DNA of 64,000 nucleotides from Dyadobacter crusticola DSM 16708 (GCF_000701505.1 NZ_KL370788.1:86664-150663); one strand, 5' to 3'; counted from the first letter of the stretch, positions 9,601 to 19,408 are shown. The notes: generated by a model not told the origin, from the letters alone. Translations and numbers: made by a program.

Positions 9601-11227
9601 TTACACGGGCAGCGGGGTCGACATTCATCTTCAAAAAACGATTACTGAGCAGCTCAACGAGCATGTTGACGAAAAAACCATTGCGCTTGGTAATGCCAAC
9701 CAGAAGCTTGCCCGGACGGCCAACCGCCTTCAAAGCGTGCTGAATGGTATTCCTGCATCCGTAACGCTCATGGAGCCCATCTATACAGACAAGGATAGCA
9801 TTGCCGACTTTGCAACATCGGTATTTAATGAGAAAACCCTGGAATTTACTGGCCAGAATAGTGAGCAGATCCAAAACAGGACATTGCTGGAAGTTATTCC
9901 GTTCTTAAAAGATGCAGGCATTTTTGATAAATATGTCCAGGTCCTAAAGACCGGAGATGCAGCTTACGAGGAATTATCGATACAACAGAAGACGCTTGCC
10001 TTTTTTATCACCAGGCAAGTTGACCAGGCAGGTATAGTGGTTACCACGCTGGACATAACCGACCGGAAAGAGGCAGAAGTTAAGCTTACGGAGGTCGCTA
10101 CGAGCTTGCAGGCGGTGCTGGACAGCTCGCCTGCGTCGATTGCTTTTTTTAAAGCGATTGAAGGTGAAGATGGACAGCCAATCGATTTTACGCTTATAAT
10201 ATGTAACCAGAGGTTCTCAGGCGAATTTGGGAAACCAGTTTCCGATCTGGTGGGCATGCTTGCCTCCGGGTTACTCTCCTTGCAGAATCAGGTGGAGATG
10301 AAGCAAGTCTACGTAACAAGAGACCCTTTTTACGAAGAGCATTTGCTGAATGGACACCCTAGATGGCTCGCTACCTCCATGACCCGGCACGACCACGGCA
10401 TAGCCATTACCGAGCTGGATATCAGCAATTTCAAGGAAAGTAATTTGAAGCAAATAAAGCTGATTAAGCAGCTGAATAGCTCCAACGACATGGTCGAGTC
10501 ACTAGCTACAATGAAAGAATATATACAGCAGCGGGGTGCCTTTTTACGTTCTTCCTTCCATGACCTTCGTGGCAGTTTTGGTATCATCGTGGGAGCAGCC
10601 GCCCTGCTCAATACAATGGATACCCATCATGAACGGGAAAAAATCCTTGAAATGCTGCAGCGCAACCTCAACCAGGTATCACAAATGATGAACCAGCTGC
10701 TGGATTATTCCAGGCTCGAATCAGGCGAGGAAAAATTGCACATCAAAAGCTTCAATGCCGGAAGCCTGTTGACAGAACTCTGCGCCGGATCTGAGCAGCT
10801 AGCTGCGGAAAAAGGGCTGTTTATACATTTTGAAGGACCTGCAAATTTGCTTGTAGAAGGCGACGACGTTAAAGTACGCCGTATTGCCCAAAACCTGATT
10901 TTAAACGCTTTGAAGTATACCCTTGAAGGTGGTGTAAATGTTAGTTGGCAAGCCAACGAAACAGACAATGGGCAGGTTAGCACATGGAAATTTGCTGTTT
11001 CCGATACGGGGCCGGGACTTTCTGAGCACCTGCTGGCAAAAATGAATGACACAGAAACCCGGGACTCCAACCCTGATCTGCAACCTAATACGGAGGGGCA
11101 TGGAGAAGGGATCGGACTTTTTATTATTAAACGCCTTTGTGATATTCTAAAAGCAGACATAACCGTGAAAAGTGAGCCCGGGGCCGGAACAACTTTTCAG
11201 CTTATTTTACCGCAGTCTTATTTGTAA
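6698..11227 (+). CDS. Giant CheB-CheR-PAS-histidine kinase signalling protein
   Basis: About 1509 residues from the ATG at 6698, the start nearest the conserved CheB fold. Order of domains: CheB methylesterase (GGSAGG, IQHLSPD, SGMASDGTRG); CheR helical N domain and SAM-dependent methyltransferase (VAGCSTGQEAYSMA, nt about 7687); a linker; a long coiled coil built on SNEELQS/INEELET heptads (nt about 8660-8920); three to four PAS-like domains; and a kinase with H box HDLRGSFG (His at nt 10559-10561), N box NALKYT, G1 DTGPG and G2 GEGIGLFIIKRL. It therefore combines glutamyl methylation, demethylation and autophosphorylation in one soluble chain. The double receiver protein is a possible phosphoacceptor. 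This architecture is known in bacteria, but the signal is not defined here. Confidence 0.92.
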   Translation: MINKGVTPKSENTEYTNLEPGKTPVPIVAIGGSAGGQQAMSELLSFLPADTGLAYVYIQHLSPDYDSKLDSILATKTAMTVIEATHLMPVEPNRLYVIPPDKTMEVVDGVLVLTPRKPKPAPHLPIDDFFISLAERQKDGAIGIVLSGMASDGTRGLRAIKVAGGITFAQDLTAAFQGMPQSAIIEDVVDLVLSPSEIATELSRISNHREIFRLTSESSEAVQDDNDTEDLIEVLAFVKSAAGVDFTHYKKSTIRRRIIRRMLIYKLETLADYVEHLKKNPTEAGILFNDLLINVTNFFRDPATMEHVKKQILPRIVSGKSPGEAVRIWVAGCSTGQEAYSMAIMMLEVLGTKASSLPIQIFATDLSDSAIAKARMGVFTKGEVLDISPARLDRFFSKVDDQYKVNKLVRDLCVFAPHNLLGDPPFSRMDLISCRNLLIYLDAELQQKVFATFHYALKADGYLLLGKSESVGSSSTYFAQIEKTQKVFVRKSNTRTNIPLDMPFKSNTPSSPMKTLTTKTTKLATVSDLDKLVDNLLLSQYVPASVVIDQDLEIIQFRGITTPFLQHSAGKASLNLSKMAHPSLAFELRNIVQKARKTAERQRKDGLEISYPDRPVYVNIEAVPITNPANQQLFLVVFEQVSENIASVSNTGDPEQRNRQLEAELTALRQDMHSIVEEQEASNEELQSANEEIVSSNEELQSINEELETSKEEIESANEELQTINQELQNRNDQLTESYEYSETILSTINEATLVLDEHMRIKSANHAFYRFFLTDAERTEGQLIYELGNRQFDFPQFRDLLHQVSAYHAAVSGLEVSMRISATEQRTMVVHARKLTLHQKQIILLGFEDITVHRREQRLLSERKQWFETLVNNAPAMIWVCEADGKINFLNKAWLNFTGRSVGESQNIFLEAVHPDDLPNYQAVLSENLGQQTEFTLEYRLKRGDGEYRWILENASPVFSADESFTGYTGSGVDIHLQKTITEQLNEHVDEKTIALGNANQKLARTANRLQSVLNGIPASVTLMEPIYTDKDSIADFATSVFNEKTLEFTGQNSEQIQNRTLLEVIPFLKDAGIFDKYVQVLKTGDAAYEELSIQQKTLAFFITRQVDQAGIVVTTLDITDRKEAEVKLTEVATSLQAVLDSSPASIAFFKAIEGEDGQPIDFTLIICNQRFSGEFGKPVSDLVGMLASGLLSLQNQVEMKQVYVTRDPFYEEHLLNGHPRWLATSMTRHDHGIAITELDISNFKESNLKQIKLIKQLNSSNDMVESLATMKEYIQQRGAFLRSSFHDLRGSFGIIVGAAALLNTMDTHHEREKILEMLQRNLNQVSQMMNQLLDYSRLESGEEKLHIKSFNAGSLLTELCAGSEQLAAEKGLFIHFEGPANLLVEGDDVKVRRIAQNLILNALKYTLEGGVNVSWQANETDNGQVSTWKFAVSDTGPGLSEHLLAKMNDTETRDSNPDLQPNTEGHGEGIGLFIIKRLCDILKADITVKSEPGAGTTFQLILPQSYL

Positions 11228-11383
11228 GACTTATTTGCCAGGCTTGCTTGCGTTAACGGGCCCTACAACACCTAACATATATTGTGTCCGGGGGTTGTCT
11301 GAGACTACTCCTATTGTACTAGATTGTGGTTCAGATTATTGCCACATCGATGGTTATAATAGCTATATGAGGAGAGGTTTGAA

Positions 11384-13147
11384 ATGATGAGGAATAATAT
11401 TTTTATATGCAATCCATCACACACCTTTTCCCCAACAAGCCAAACTGTGTCATCTGAACAGCAGGATTTAACATTTGAATTCGATAATATCATCATTGGC
11501 TCAGGTATGGGTGCGCTTTCAGCGGCGATTTGCCTGGTGCGTGCAGGACAGACCGTGCTCATTTTGGAGCAACATAATGTGCTTGGCGGCTGGTGCCACA
11601 GTTTTCGGATTGGAAGTCAGCGCTTTTCACCTGGAGTTCATTACATAGGACAGCTTGGTAAAGGCCAGTCGACCCGCATGTTGTATGAAGGTTTGGGAAT
11701 TGCCAATGATCTTACCTTCTTCGAAATGAATCCGGCGGCTTATGAACATTGCTGGATTGGTGAAAAACGGATCGATATCCCTGCCCATTTTGATGCGCTT
11801 TGCAAAACACTTTCAGCCGAATTTCCCGAAGGAAAGAAAGGCATTGAAAAATATTTAGCTGTCGTCAAAAATGTCAGCAGTCAGCTGGACCTGATCTCGG
11901 AAATGAATGGTTTTCGTGACCACCTTACCATTCCCTGGCGCACGCGACATTTAGGAAAATACGGTTTGTTCAGCGTAAAACGGGTTATCGACTGGCATAT
12001 CAAGGATCCATTACTCAAAAAAATACTGAATATCCAGTGGGGTAACCACGGACTTCCACCTGCACAAGCGTGCTTCCCTTACCACGCGGCGGTCATGGCG
12101 CATTACGAAAAAGGCGGTTTTTACCCTCTGGGTGGCGGCGCGGCGATCGTCAAAGCGATGGCTAATGTGATCAAAAAACATGGCGGGCGATGCAGGACGG
12201 GGCAGCAGGTGAAACGCATTTTGATTGAGGGTGAAAAAGTGAGGCGAGCGGTAGGCGTCGAACTTGAAAACGGAGCACGTATATACGCCAAAAGGGTGAT
12301 TTCAAACGCCGACCCTGGGACAACTTACTTGAAGCTGATAGGCGAACGGTACCTCAGCAAGCAACTTTTAAATCAATTAAAAAAAACAAAATACTCCTGC
12401 ACTTCACTGATCCTGTTTTTGACGGTCGATATGGATTTGCGCAAAGCCGGCCTGGACTCCGGGAATATCTGGCTGATGCCGGACGCTGCGGCCGAAGAAT
12501 CATACGGACAACATTCAGGTACGGACATTGCTTCGGAAATGGAATTCCCGGCTCTATTTATCAGTTGCAGCACATTAAAAGATCCGACGAGTTTTGACGG
12601 TATTCACCATACACTGGAAGTGATTACGCTTATTAACAATCAGGCTTTCAGCCAATTTGAAGGTAAAACCGGCGTCCATTCCCAGGCATATTTAGATTTT
12701 AAAGAGCAGCTGAGCGTGAAAATGATCAAAAGCCTGGAAAGGGTGCTGCCAGGGATCAGCGAAAGCATTATCCAGAAAGAAATGGGCACGCCGCTGACGA
12801 ATAAACATTACATTGGTTCAACCGACGGCTGCGTATATGGTACCGAAAAAAGCTTCTGGCAGATAGGCGCATTTGCATTTAAAGCCCGAAGCGAAATTGA
12901 AAATCTCTACTTGTGTGGGGCGAGCATATTGGCCAATGGAGTCGCAGGAGCCAGTTATTCGGGTGTACAAACCGCCGCCCGCATCCTCGGCAGCTCACAG
13001 GCAGAGCTGCTCAAACCAGATCCATCGCAGCGACTTCACGTGTACCCGGCCGAAGACGCAACACATTATCCCGAGTGGATCAAAACGAAAATCAATACGC
13101 GGAGGAAGTTGAAAGTGAAGGATACTGCGCAACCCAATCCCGCCTGA
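11384..13147 (+). CDS. CrtI/RetSat-like FAD-dependent oxidoreductase (phytoene desaturase family)
   Basis: A 587-residue flavoprotein. The dinucleotide-binding motif IIGSGMGALSAA lies near residue 38, followed by LEQHNVLGGWCHSF. The C-terminal FAD motif reads LYLCGASILANGVAGAS. The family catalyses desaturation or isomerisation of carotenoids, or saturation of retinol-like polyenes. The size and GWCHSF segment fit the all-trans-retinol 13,14-reductase-like branch as well as CrtI. No other carotenoid gene lies near, so the substrate is open. A GGAGAGG sequence 11 bases before the ATG at 11384 is a good ribosome-binding site, unusual for this genome. The last 40 residues are basic and probably extend beyond the conserved fold. 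Confidence 0.85.
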   Translation: MMRNNIFICNPSHTFSPTSQTVSSEQQDLTFEFDNIIIGSGMGALSAAICLVRAGQTVLILEQHNVLGGWCHSFRIGSQRFSPGVHYIGQLGKGQSTRMLYEGLGIANDLTFFEMNPAAYEHCWIGEKRIDIPAHFDALCKTLSAEFPEGKKGIEKYLAVVKNVSSQLDLISEMNGFRDHLTIPWRTRHLGKYGLFSVKRVIDWHIKDPLLKKILNIQWGNHGLPPAQACFPYHAAVMAHYEKGGFYPLGGGAAIVKAMANVIKKHGGRCRTGQQVKRILIEGEKVRRAVGVELENGARIYAKRVISNADPGTTYLKLIGERYLSKQLLNQLKKTKYSCTSLILFLTVDMDLRKAGLDSGNIWLMPDAAAEESYGQHSGTDIASEMEFPALFISCSTLKDPTSFDGIHHTLEVITLINNQAFSQFEGKTGVHSQAYLDFKEQLSVKMIKSLERVLPGISESIIQKEMGTPLTNKHYIGSTDGCVYGTEKSFWQIGAFAFKARSEIENLYLCGASILANGVAGASYSGVQTAARILGSSQAELLKPDPSQRLHVYPAEDATHYPEWIKTKINTRRKLKVKDTAQPNPA

Positions 13148-13348
13148 ATTTTCGGCATCGGCCTAAATACTGCTTTTTTGTGGCTTTCTTAACAGGTTTG
13201 CTTGTCAGCAAGCTTCTCACATTGTAAGTTTGCCAAGGAAGCGAACAGATTACAAATCAGAATCCAACCACCTATTTAAAAGCATTTGAAACGCATAAGA
13301 TGCTTTTGAATATTCAAATACTTTTCAAATAACAAAAGATTGCCAAAA

Positions 13349-14785
13349 ATGGGACCGCTGCAAATTAAAGAGATATTACAGGCTTCTCCGGAAAACCAAC
13401 CCGTCACCCTCAAAGGCTGGGTGCGGACAAAAAGGGAAAGTAAAAATGCAATATTCATCGCATTAAACGACGGCTCCACCATTCACAATATCCAGGCAGT
13501 AGCGCTGCCAGGGCAGTTTCCCGACGAGCTGATGCAAACCGTCACAACCGGCGCCTGTCTGAAAATCGAAGGACAACTCATCGAGTCACAAGGCTCCGGC
13601 CAGGCGGTCGAAGTGAAAGTAGACGATATCCTCGTTTACGGAGCTGCCGACCCGGAAGTTTATCCTTTACAGCCTAAAAAGCATTCATTGGAATTCCTGC
13701 GGGAAATCGCGCATTTGCGTCCTCGCACCAATACTTTCAGTGCCATTTTACGCATTCGCCACGCGCTAGCCTTTGCTGTTCATCAATACTTCAACGATAA
13801 AGGGTTCTTTTACCTCCACACACCTGTGATCACTGCCTCTGATGCAGAAGGTGCAGGCGAAATGTTCCGGGTAACTACGCTGGACCTCAACAAATTGCCC
13901 CGTACCGAAGAGGGGGCGATTAATTTCAAGGAAGATTTCTTTGGAAGAGAGGCTAACCTGACTGTGTCGGGACAGCTGGAAGGTGAGCTGGGCGCAATGG
14001 CGCTATCCAAAATTTATACATTCGGGCCTACTTTCCGTGCCGAAAACTCCAACACGACCCGACACCTTGCGGAGTTCTGGATGATTGAGCCTGAAATGGC
14101 GTTTTTCGAGCTGGAAGACAATATGGACCTGGCTGAGGATTTTGTTAAAAATGTGATTACTTACGCATTGGTCAACTGCAAGGACGATCTCAATTTCTTA
14201 CAAAACAGGCTGGCAGAAGAAGAAAAAAGCAAGCCGCAAAATGAGCGCTCGCTGCCTTTGCTTGAAAAGCTAAGCTTTGTGGTAGATAACCCATTCGAGC
14301 GACTGACTTATACCGAGGCGATTGATATATTATTGAAGTCAAAACCGCACAAAGAGAAGAAATTCCAATATCCTGTGGGCTGGGGAATTGACCTTTCCAG
14401 CGAACACGAAAGGTATTTGGTTGAAAAACACTTTAAAAAGCCGGTTATCCTTACCAACTATCCGAGGGAGATCAAATCCTTCTATATGAAGCTGGACGAA
14501 GACGGAAAGACGGTACGCGCAATGGATGTACTATTCCCGGGTATCGGCGAAATCATCGGCGGAAGTCAGCGGGAAGAAAATTATGAAAAGCTGCTTGGCC
14601 GGGTACACGAAGTGGGTATCGACCCAGAAAATCTCTGGTGGTACCTGGAAACCCGCCAATTCGGAACCGCACCGCATTCCGGCTTCGGTCTGGGCTTCGA
14701 ACGTTTAGTACAGTTCGTTACCGGAATGGGCAACATCCGCGATGTGATCCCTTTTCCGAGGTATCCGAAGAGCGCGGAGTTTTAA
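13349..14785 (+). CDS. asnS: Asparaginyl-tRNA synthetase
   Basis: A 478-residue class II aminoacyl-tRNA synthetase charging tRNA-Asn. The N-terminal OB-fold anticodon-binding domain ([20 protein letters not shown]) covers about 1-110. The catalytic domain follows with motif 2 ([22 protein letters not shown]) and motif 3 near the C terminus ([15 protein letters not shown]). Length and motifs match bacterial AsnRS; the NTTRH element argues for Asn over Asp specificity. The ATG at 13349 is preferred over an in-frame TTG nine bases upstream. A strong intrinsic terminator follows directly. Confidence 0.97.
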   Translation: MGPLQIKEILQASPENQPVTLKGWVRTKRESKNAIFIALNDGSTIHNIQAVALPGQFPDELMQTVTTGACLKIEGQLIESQGSGQAVEVKVDDILVYGAADPEVYPLQPKKHSLEFLREIAHLRPRTNTFSAILRIRHALAFAVHQYFNDKGFFYLHTPVITASDAEGAGEMFRVTTLDLNKLPRTEEGAINFKEDFFGREANLTVSGQLEGELGAMALSKIYTFGPTFRAENSNTTRHLAEFWMIEPEMAFFELEDNMDLAEDFVKNVITYALVNCKDDLNFLQNRLAEEEKSKPQNERSLPLLEKLSFVVDNPFERLTYTEAIDILLKSKPHKEKKFQYPVGWGIDLSSEHERYLVEKHFKKPVILTNYPREIKSFYMKLDEDGKTVRAMDVLFPGIGEIIGGSQREENYEKLLGRVHEVGIDPENLWWYLETRQFGTAPHSGFGLGFERLVQFVTGMGNIRDVIPFPRYPKSAEF

Positions 14786-14809
14786 GGGGATATACTTTTT
14801 AATGTTAAT

Positions 14810-14846
14810 AATGAGCTCGGTATTGTACCGGGCTCATTTTGTTTTG
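14810..14846 (+). terminator. Rho-independent terminator after asnS
   Basis: An 11-base-pair stem, AATGAGCTCGG (14810-14820) with CCGGGCTCATT (14828-14838), has one G-U pair and a seven-base loop. It is followed by TTGTTTT. It begins 25 bases after the asnS stop codon. Confidence 0.85.
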
Positions 14847-14975
14847 GAGTTACCCATAACTCATTTGAACTAACCGTAAATTAAACAGTTTAGGCTGTTA
14901 CTACTGGATAGGGTAATTATGATGTGTAATTAATGGAAAGTCAATTTTCCTGGTTTAATAAACATCTTTCTCTAC

Positions 14976-17609
14976 ATGAAAAAATTGCTGCTTATTCTCC
15001 TAGTGTATATAACCTCGAACAATCTGTTAATGGGACAGACCATGCCAGGGGTAGTCGGTCCCATTTGCCAAAATTGTGTCCCGCCGGGGTACACCTTATT
15101 ACAAGGAGAAGCTTCGATATCAAACTCCAACGGCCCCGCCGGGCATCTAGAAGACAATTGGGTTCCAGAATTTGATAATAAATGGGATACTCCATCTGGC
15201 GGGCCAGAATTCTTAACATTATTTTTTAGTGAATCTGTAACAACATCTGTCAGTACAAACATAACTAACCTTACTCCAGGAAAATACTACATATTCACGT
15301 ATCCCGTCATACCATTGGAGGCGGGAAGCCATGACACTGCTCCTTTAAAAACGTTTTTAGAAATCAAACAGGGCGGAATTGGCTCATGCTCCAGCAACTT
15401 GGAAATAAATCAAGTAGGTACCTGGCAATATGGTCAATTTATATTCCAGGCAACGTCCCAAACAGCAGTTATTGCTATTTCTGGAGAAGGTTCTGGATCA
15501 GGCGGCTACTTGGGATTTGACATCGATAGTAATGGCGGACATGTTAGACCTGTCGTTAGTGAGCAGGTTAATTTGCTAACCACGGAATTAACTATTGACT
15601 GCCAAAATCCGGTGGCTAGTTTAAGCAGTACAGATGTTGAGACCTTAGGCAAAACGCGATTCTACACTAATCCTTTTCATGAAGGAGAATATATCGAAAT
15701 GAAATTTGGCGTTTGCGAATTTACGACGCCGGGAACATACTATGCGTTTGCTGTTGATCAATCTAGTGGAGAGCCAGTGGTAGAAATGTTCAACACAAAT
15801 TTCTCGACATCTGTCCTGACTGTTATTCAAAATGTGCCAAATGGCGGCCAACAGGTTAGTATTGCAAAACCATCACTACAGATAGTCTGTCCATCCTCAA
15901 ATGCGGATTTAGCTAAGGCGCTTGGACAAACCATTCCGGCAGGAACAGAAATCGCGTGGTATCACAATCCAACACACGAGGGATTACCCTTACCAAATCA
16001 AGACGATGTATTACCAGGAGAATACTATGCATTTCTCTACAGTGTTCAATATAATTGTTTTAATACAAACTTTTCCACAGCAAAAGTTACTGTTACAAAG
16101 GGGGCGCAAGTCGCGATTTCTAAAACCTCCCTAGGCAACTACTGCCCGTCTACTTCTGTAAGTCTAGGCTTAGCCTTTCAAGGAACGATCCCAGAAAGCT
16201 CAGGCTTGTTTTGGCACAAAACACCAGACCACAGCGACGAGCCACTGCCGGATCCAAGCAAAGTGTCTGCAGGAACTTATTATGCATTCTTCTACGATTT
16301 TAACAACAACTGCTTTAATACTGACTTGTCAACTGCGAAAGTGACGGTTGTGGTTGATCAATGTAATAACTGTAAGGCAGGCACCAACCAGGTTGCATTA
16401 ACCGGCACCACGCTGAAAAATGAGTGTTCTCAGGTTAGCGTGAATCTCAATGGGATGCTTTCGAATAGTACTCCGCCGGGTAGCGTCTTAGTTTGGTTTA
16501 ACAACCAAAATCATTCAGGCCTAGCAATTAAAAATCCTACAAACGTTACACAACCAGGCGCTTATTACGCATTCTTTTACGACAGCGAAAACGATTGCTT
16601 CAACACAAACCTGTCAACAGCAAACGTTACAGTAACCATCGAACCCTGCGAGACGACCTGCCACGGTGGATTGCCTCAAGTGCAGCTGACAGGCAGCAAG
16701 CTTGGAATTATTTGTCCTGCAACCAAGGCTGATTTGAATAGTAAGTTCACAAGCACGCCGCCGCAAGGATTTTCACTGGTCTGGTTTACGACGGATACAC
16801 CAATCGGCAGTCCCCTGGCACATCCTAATGCAGTTAGTCCGGGTACTTATTACGCTTTCTTTTACAACTCACAAGGTGACTGCTTTAATGTAAATAAATC
16901 TACATCGCTTGTGACAGTTGCTTCCCAAGGTCCTTGCCAGACTCAATTAAGCCTGAAAGTGTTTTTGCAAGGTGCTATGACCGGGACAGGTGAAATGCGG
17001 AATGATCTACAAGCTGCGGGACTTCTTCCGGTGAACGATCCCTACAATGGCGGCGTAACCTTTACCAATATCAACAATGTTGCTATCGCAGGTAAAATTG
17101 TAGACTGGATACAGGTAGAGCTGCGTAAGCCGGATAGCCCTTACGATGTCATCGAAACCAGAAGCTTACTGCTGAAATCAGATGGCGTTGTAGTACAACC
17201 CGATGGTTCAGTGCCAAAATTGGGACAGCTTATTCATGATTTCAGAGTAACGATCCGCCATCGCAATCACCTGCTTGTGCTGAGTAATGTGATTGATGAA
17301 AATAACAACGAAGCTTACAGCTACGACTTCTCACCTGCACCTGAGCTTGCGTATTCACCGGACGGATTATATCAGCCGCAGCTTGCTTCTATGAACGGAA
17401 AGTGGTCTCTGTGGGCCGGCGATTGTGATCAGGACGGAGGAATTGATGTCACCGATCACAACAGGGTTAAAGTTGCGAGCGGCAAATCATTGATCAATGT
17501 CTACGATGCAACCGATTTGAATTTGGATGGGAAAGTGGACGTTGCTGACCTGATACTAATGCATACTAGCAATGCGAAGGCTATATTCTCAGTCCTGAGT
17601 GAAAATTAA
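14976..17609 (+). CDS. Secreted repeat protein with C-terminal dockerin-like domain
   Basis: An 877-residue exported protein with signal peptide MKKLLLILLVYITSNN..MGQ. A lectin- or carbohydrate-like domain (about 25-190) is followed by about five repeats of 80-90 residues (about 200-285, 296-375, 378-460, 472-555, 568-650). Each repeat ends in a pattern like GxYYAFFYD..CFNTNLSTAxVTV and carries paired cysteines. The C-terminal region (about 655-877) ends with two calcium-binding-like loops, DCDQDGGIDVTD and DLNLDGKVDVAD, as in dockerin-type domains. No T9SS sorting domain is visible. A surface adhesin role is inferred. The neighbour 17635-18819 is also secreted, starts 25 bases later and is probably cotranscribed. 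Confidence 0.8.
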   Translation: MKKLLLILLVYITSNNLLMGQTMPGVVGPICQNCVPPGYTLLQGEASISNSNGPAGHLEDNWVPEFDNKWDTPSGGPEFLTLFFSESVTTSVSTNITNLTPGKYYIFTYPVIPLEAGSHDTAPLKTFLEIKQGGIGSCSSNLEINQVGTWQYGQFIFQATSQTAVIAISGEGSGSGGYLGFDIDSNGGHVRPVVSEQVNLLTTELTIDCQNPVASLSSTDVETLGKTRFYTNPFHEGEYIEMKFGVCEFTTPGTYYAFAVDQSSGEPVVEMFNTNFSTSVLTVIQNVPNGGQQVSIAKPSLQIVCPSSNADLAKALGQTIPAGTEIAWYHNPTHEGLPLPNQDDVLPGEYYAFLYSVQYNCFNTNFSTAKVTVTKGAQVAISKTSLGNYCPSTSVSLGLAFQGTIPESSGLFWHKTPDHSDEPLPDPSKVSAGTYYAFFYDFNNNCFNTDLSTAKVTVVVDQCNNCKAGTNQVALTGTTLKNECSQVSVNLNGMLSNSTPPGSVLVWFNNQNHSGLAIKNPTNVTQPGAYYAFFYDSENDCFNTNLSTANVTVTIEPCETTCHGGLPQVQLTGSKLGIICPATKADLNSKFTSTPPQGFSLVWFTTDTPIGSPLAHPNAVSPGTYYAFFYNSQGDCFNVNKSTSLVTVASQGPCQTQLSLKVFLQGAMTGTGEMRNDLQAAGLLPVNDPYNGGVTFTNINNVAIAGKIVDWIQVELRKPDSPYDVIETRSLLLKSDGVVVQPDGSVPKLGQLIHDFRVTIRHRNHLLVLSNVIDENNNEAYSYDFSPAPELAYSPDGLYQPQLASMNGKWSLWAGDCDQDGGIDVTDHNRVKVASGKSLINVYDATDLNLDGKVDVADLILMHTSNAKAIFSVLSEN

Positions 17610-17634
17610 TTCAAACCTCACACTATCAACTTTT

Positions 17635-18819
17635 ATGAAAAATACGCTGAATACGCTTGTGTCAATTGGCCTCACCCTAATACATTGCGTAGCCAATGCG
17701 CAAACCACCCCGATTGACAATATAGCTGCCGGGCCACACATATTCTTTGAAGCACGCAACCGGCATGCGGTACTTACCAACAATGGCCTGGATGTGACCT
17801 TCGATCTGTACATGTCCGCCAGTCAGGCATATCTTAATTATGTAAAATCTCCCGGCGACGGTGGTAACGGTCCGCAATTTGGACTCGAAAGCGTTGATGT
17901 TGCATTCGATATAGACTTCGGCGCTCCAATGGAAGCACCATTTGTACTACCGAATGGAAATAGTATCACAGTAAAAAATGCTCAGCTTTCCGCCGCACAA
18001 GCGCAAACAAACGTAAAAGGAAGCTCGCCAGCCGGGTATGATACACGTTTCAAATACTCGCTCTTTCGTGAAGCTAATAGTGAGCCGCTCTCATCTGTGC
18101 CTACTTTGGTAGCATCGGTTTCACTTTTCTGGGCACCTGAGTTGGTTGGTGCCGGGTTTTCACCCGACGATGCAAGAATCCAACTACGCTGTGCCTCCAC
18201 GGGCTTCGGGACGGGGCTGAGTGGTTCAAAATGGGCAGACTTTACAGGGAATGCGAAAAATAGCGTAGGCAGCTCTGAAGCGACAAAACCTCTGCCTGTA
18301 ACACTTGTATCATTCAATGGCAATCAGGAAGGAAATACAATATTCCTCACCTGGAAAACTACCGACGAAACTAATAGCAATCGTTTTGAGGTGGAGCGAA
18401 GTAGTAATGGTAAGAATTGGAGAACGATTCAGACGGTAAAAGCGATCGGCGAAAGCAAAGTAGCTCATCACTACGATGCTATTGACACTGATCCGCTCAG
18501 TGGAGAAAACCTGTATCGCCTTCGCATGATTGATCACGACGGCAGTACAGCGTTCAGCAAGATTGTAAGTGTGCAGTTCGAGGGAGAAAAGGACTTTATT
18601 TTTCCAAATCCTGTTGCCGACAAGCTTTATTTGAAACACCGAAGTCCTGGTAAAATATCCGCTGTTGAGATCAGCAACGCTGCCGGAAAGGCAGTACTGA
18701 AAACAAGCAACATCAGCGACGAAGGGATAGATGTGAAAATGCTGGAACCGGGACTATATTCCATTAAAGTGCTTAAAGGAGCAGCTGTAAAGAACTACAA
18801 AGTAGTGGTCATCAAGTAG
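17635..18819 (+). CDS. Secreted protein with T9SS type A sorting domain
   Basis: A 394-residue protein from ATG 17635, with signal peptide ending VANAQ. The first 210 residues are a beta-rich domain of unknown function. A fibronectin-like stretch (LPVTLVSFNG..ENLYRLRMIDHDG) follows. The last 75 residues (FIFPNPVADKLYL...GLYSIKVLKG...KNYKVVVIK) are a type IX secretion C-terminal sorting domain. An upstream in-frame GTG at 17599 would overlap the preceding gene and lengthen the signal peptide; I rejected it. It probably acts at the cell surface with the preceding repeat protein. Confidence 0.85.
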   Translation: MKNTLNTLVSIGLTLIHCVANAQTTPIDNIAAGPHIFFEARNRHAVLTNNGLDVTFDLYMSASQAYLNYVKSPGDGGNGPQFGLESVDVAFDIDFGAPMEAPFVLPNGNSITVKNAQLSAAQAQTNVKGSSPAGYDTRFKYSLFREANSEPLSSVPTLVASVSLFWAPELVGAGFSPDDARIQLRCASTGFGTGLSGSKWADFTGNAKNSVGSSEATKPLPVTLVSFNGNQEGNTIFLTWKTTDETNSNRFEVERSSNGKNWRTIQTVKAIGESKVAHHYDAIDTDPLSGENLYRLRMIDHDGSTAFSKIVSVQFEGEKDFIFPNPVADKLYLKHRSPGKISAVEISNAAGKAVLKTSNISDEGIDVKMLEPGLYSIKVLKGAAVKNYKVVVIK

Positions 18820-18976
18820 TGAGCTGTCCGGGCCGGTCAACGTTTTTCAGGTTCGGTCTCACCCTTAGAGTTAGATGCTGAAAATAGCGGAATTCTAATA
18901 GGGTTTGCTTTGCCTCGCCAAATACTGCCCCAACAAGTTGCCGACTTGCGGGAGGGTATTTGACGGGACAGTTTTA

Positions 18977-19408
18977 TTAACGCGTAGCCGTAAGTTTGAA
19001 ATCCACGCCGGCGTCGTCAGTTCCATTCACAATAACCTTCTTTCCTTTGATCTCAGCTACCTTTTCGCCTTCGTAAGTAAGCTCGATTGTACCGGAATTT
19101 TCGGAAAGCTGGATGTCACTTACATCGTAGACCATAAAATCTTCATTGGTTGATTTCAGCCGGATATCGAGCTCGGCATCAACTGTGGTCGCCGTTTTCC
19201 GAACAAGACGAATATCGCCTTTCAGGTTGCTTTTATCGGCGGGAATGGTGTTGCCTTCAAATTCAAGCTCAGAGAAAATGTAAATACCCGCAGCCTTGGT
19301 GCCAAGGTCCGGTGCCGGGTCTTTTTCTTTGTCTTTGTCACAGGAACTTACTGCAACAAGTAAGGCGAGCATTGTGAACACATTTCTTAGGATGGAAATT
19401 TTTCTCAT
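18977..19408 (-). CDS. Putative lipoprotein, lipocalin-like
   Basis: A 143-residue protein with a lipoprotein signal: MRKISILRNVFTMLALLVAVSSC, with C23 as the acylated cysteine, then an acidic-basic linker (DKDKEKDPAP). The mature part is a compact all-beta domain with alternating strands, of the kind annotated as lipocalin-like in Bacteroidota. No family can be named with certainty. The start at 19408 is chosen because the signal peptide begins there; an upstream in-frame start at 19477 is unlikely. The gene is monocistronic and convergent with the preceding T9SS gene. Confidence 0.7.
   Translation of the reverse strand: MRKISILRNVFTMLALLVAVSSCDKDKEKDPAPDLGTKAAGIYIFSELEFEGNTIPADKSNLKGDIRLVRKTATTVDAELDIRLKSTNEDFMVYDVSDIQLSENSGTIELTYEGEKVAEIKGKKVIVNGTDDAGVDFKLTATR

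Noticed and set aside
120-11227. A classical chemotaxis operon
   Set aside because: CheA, CheW, CheY in its standard form and methyl-accepting receptors are absent.
15570-16930. Repeated sequence that could suggest a CRISPR or tandem DNA array
   Set aside because: The repeats are about 250 bases, degenerate and in frame; they are protein-domain repeats. No CRISPR array was seen in the window.
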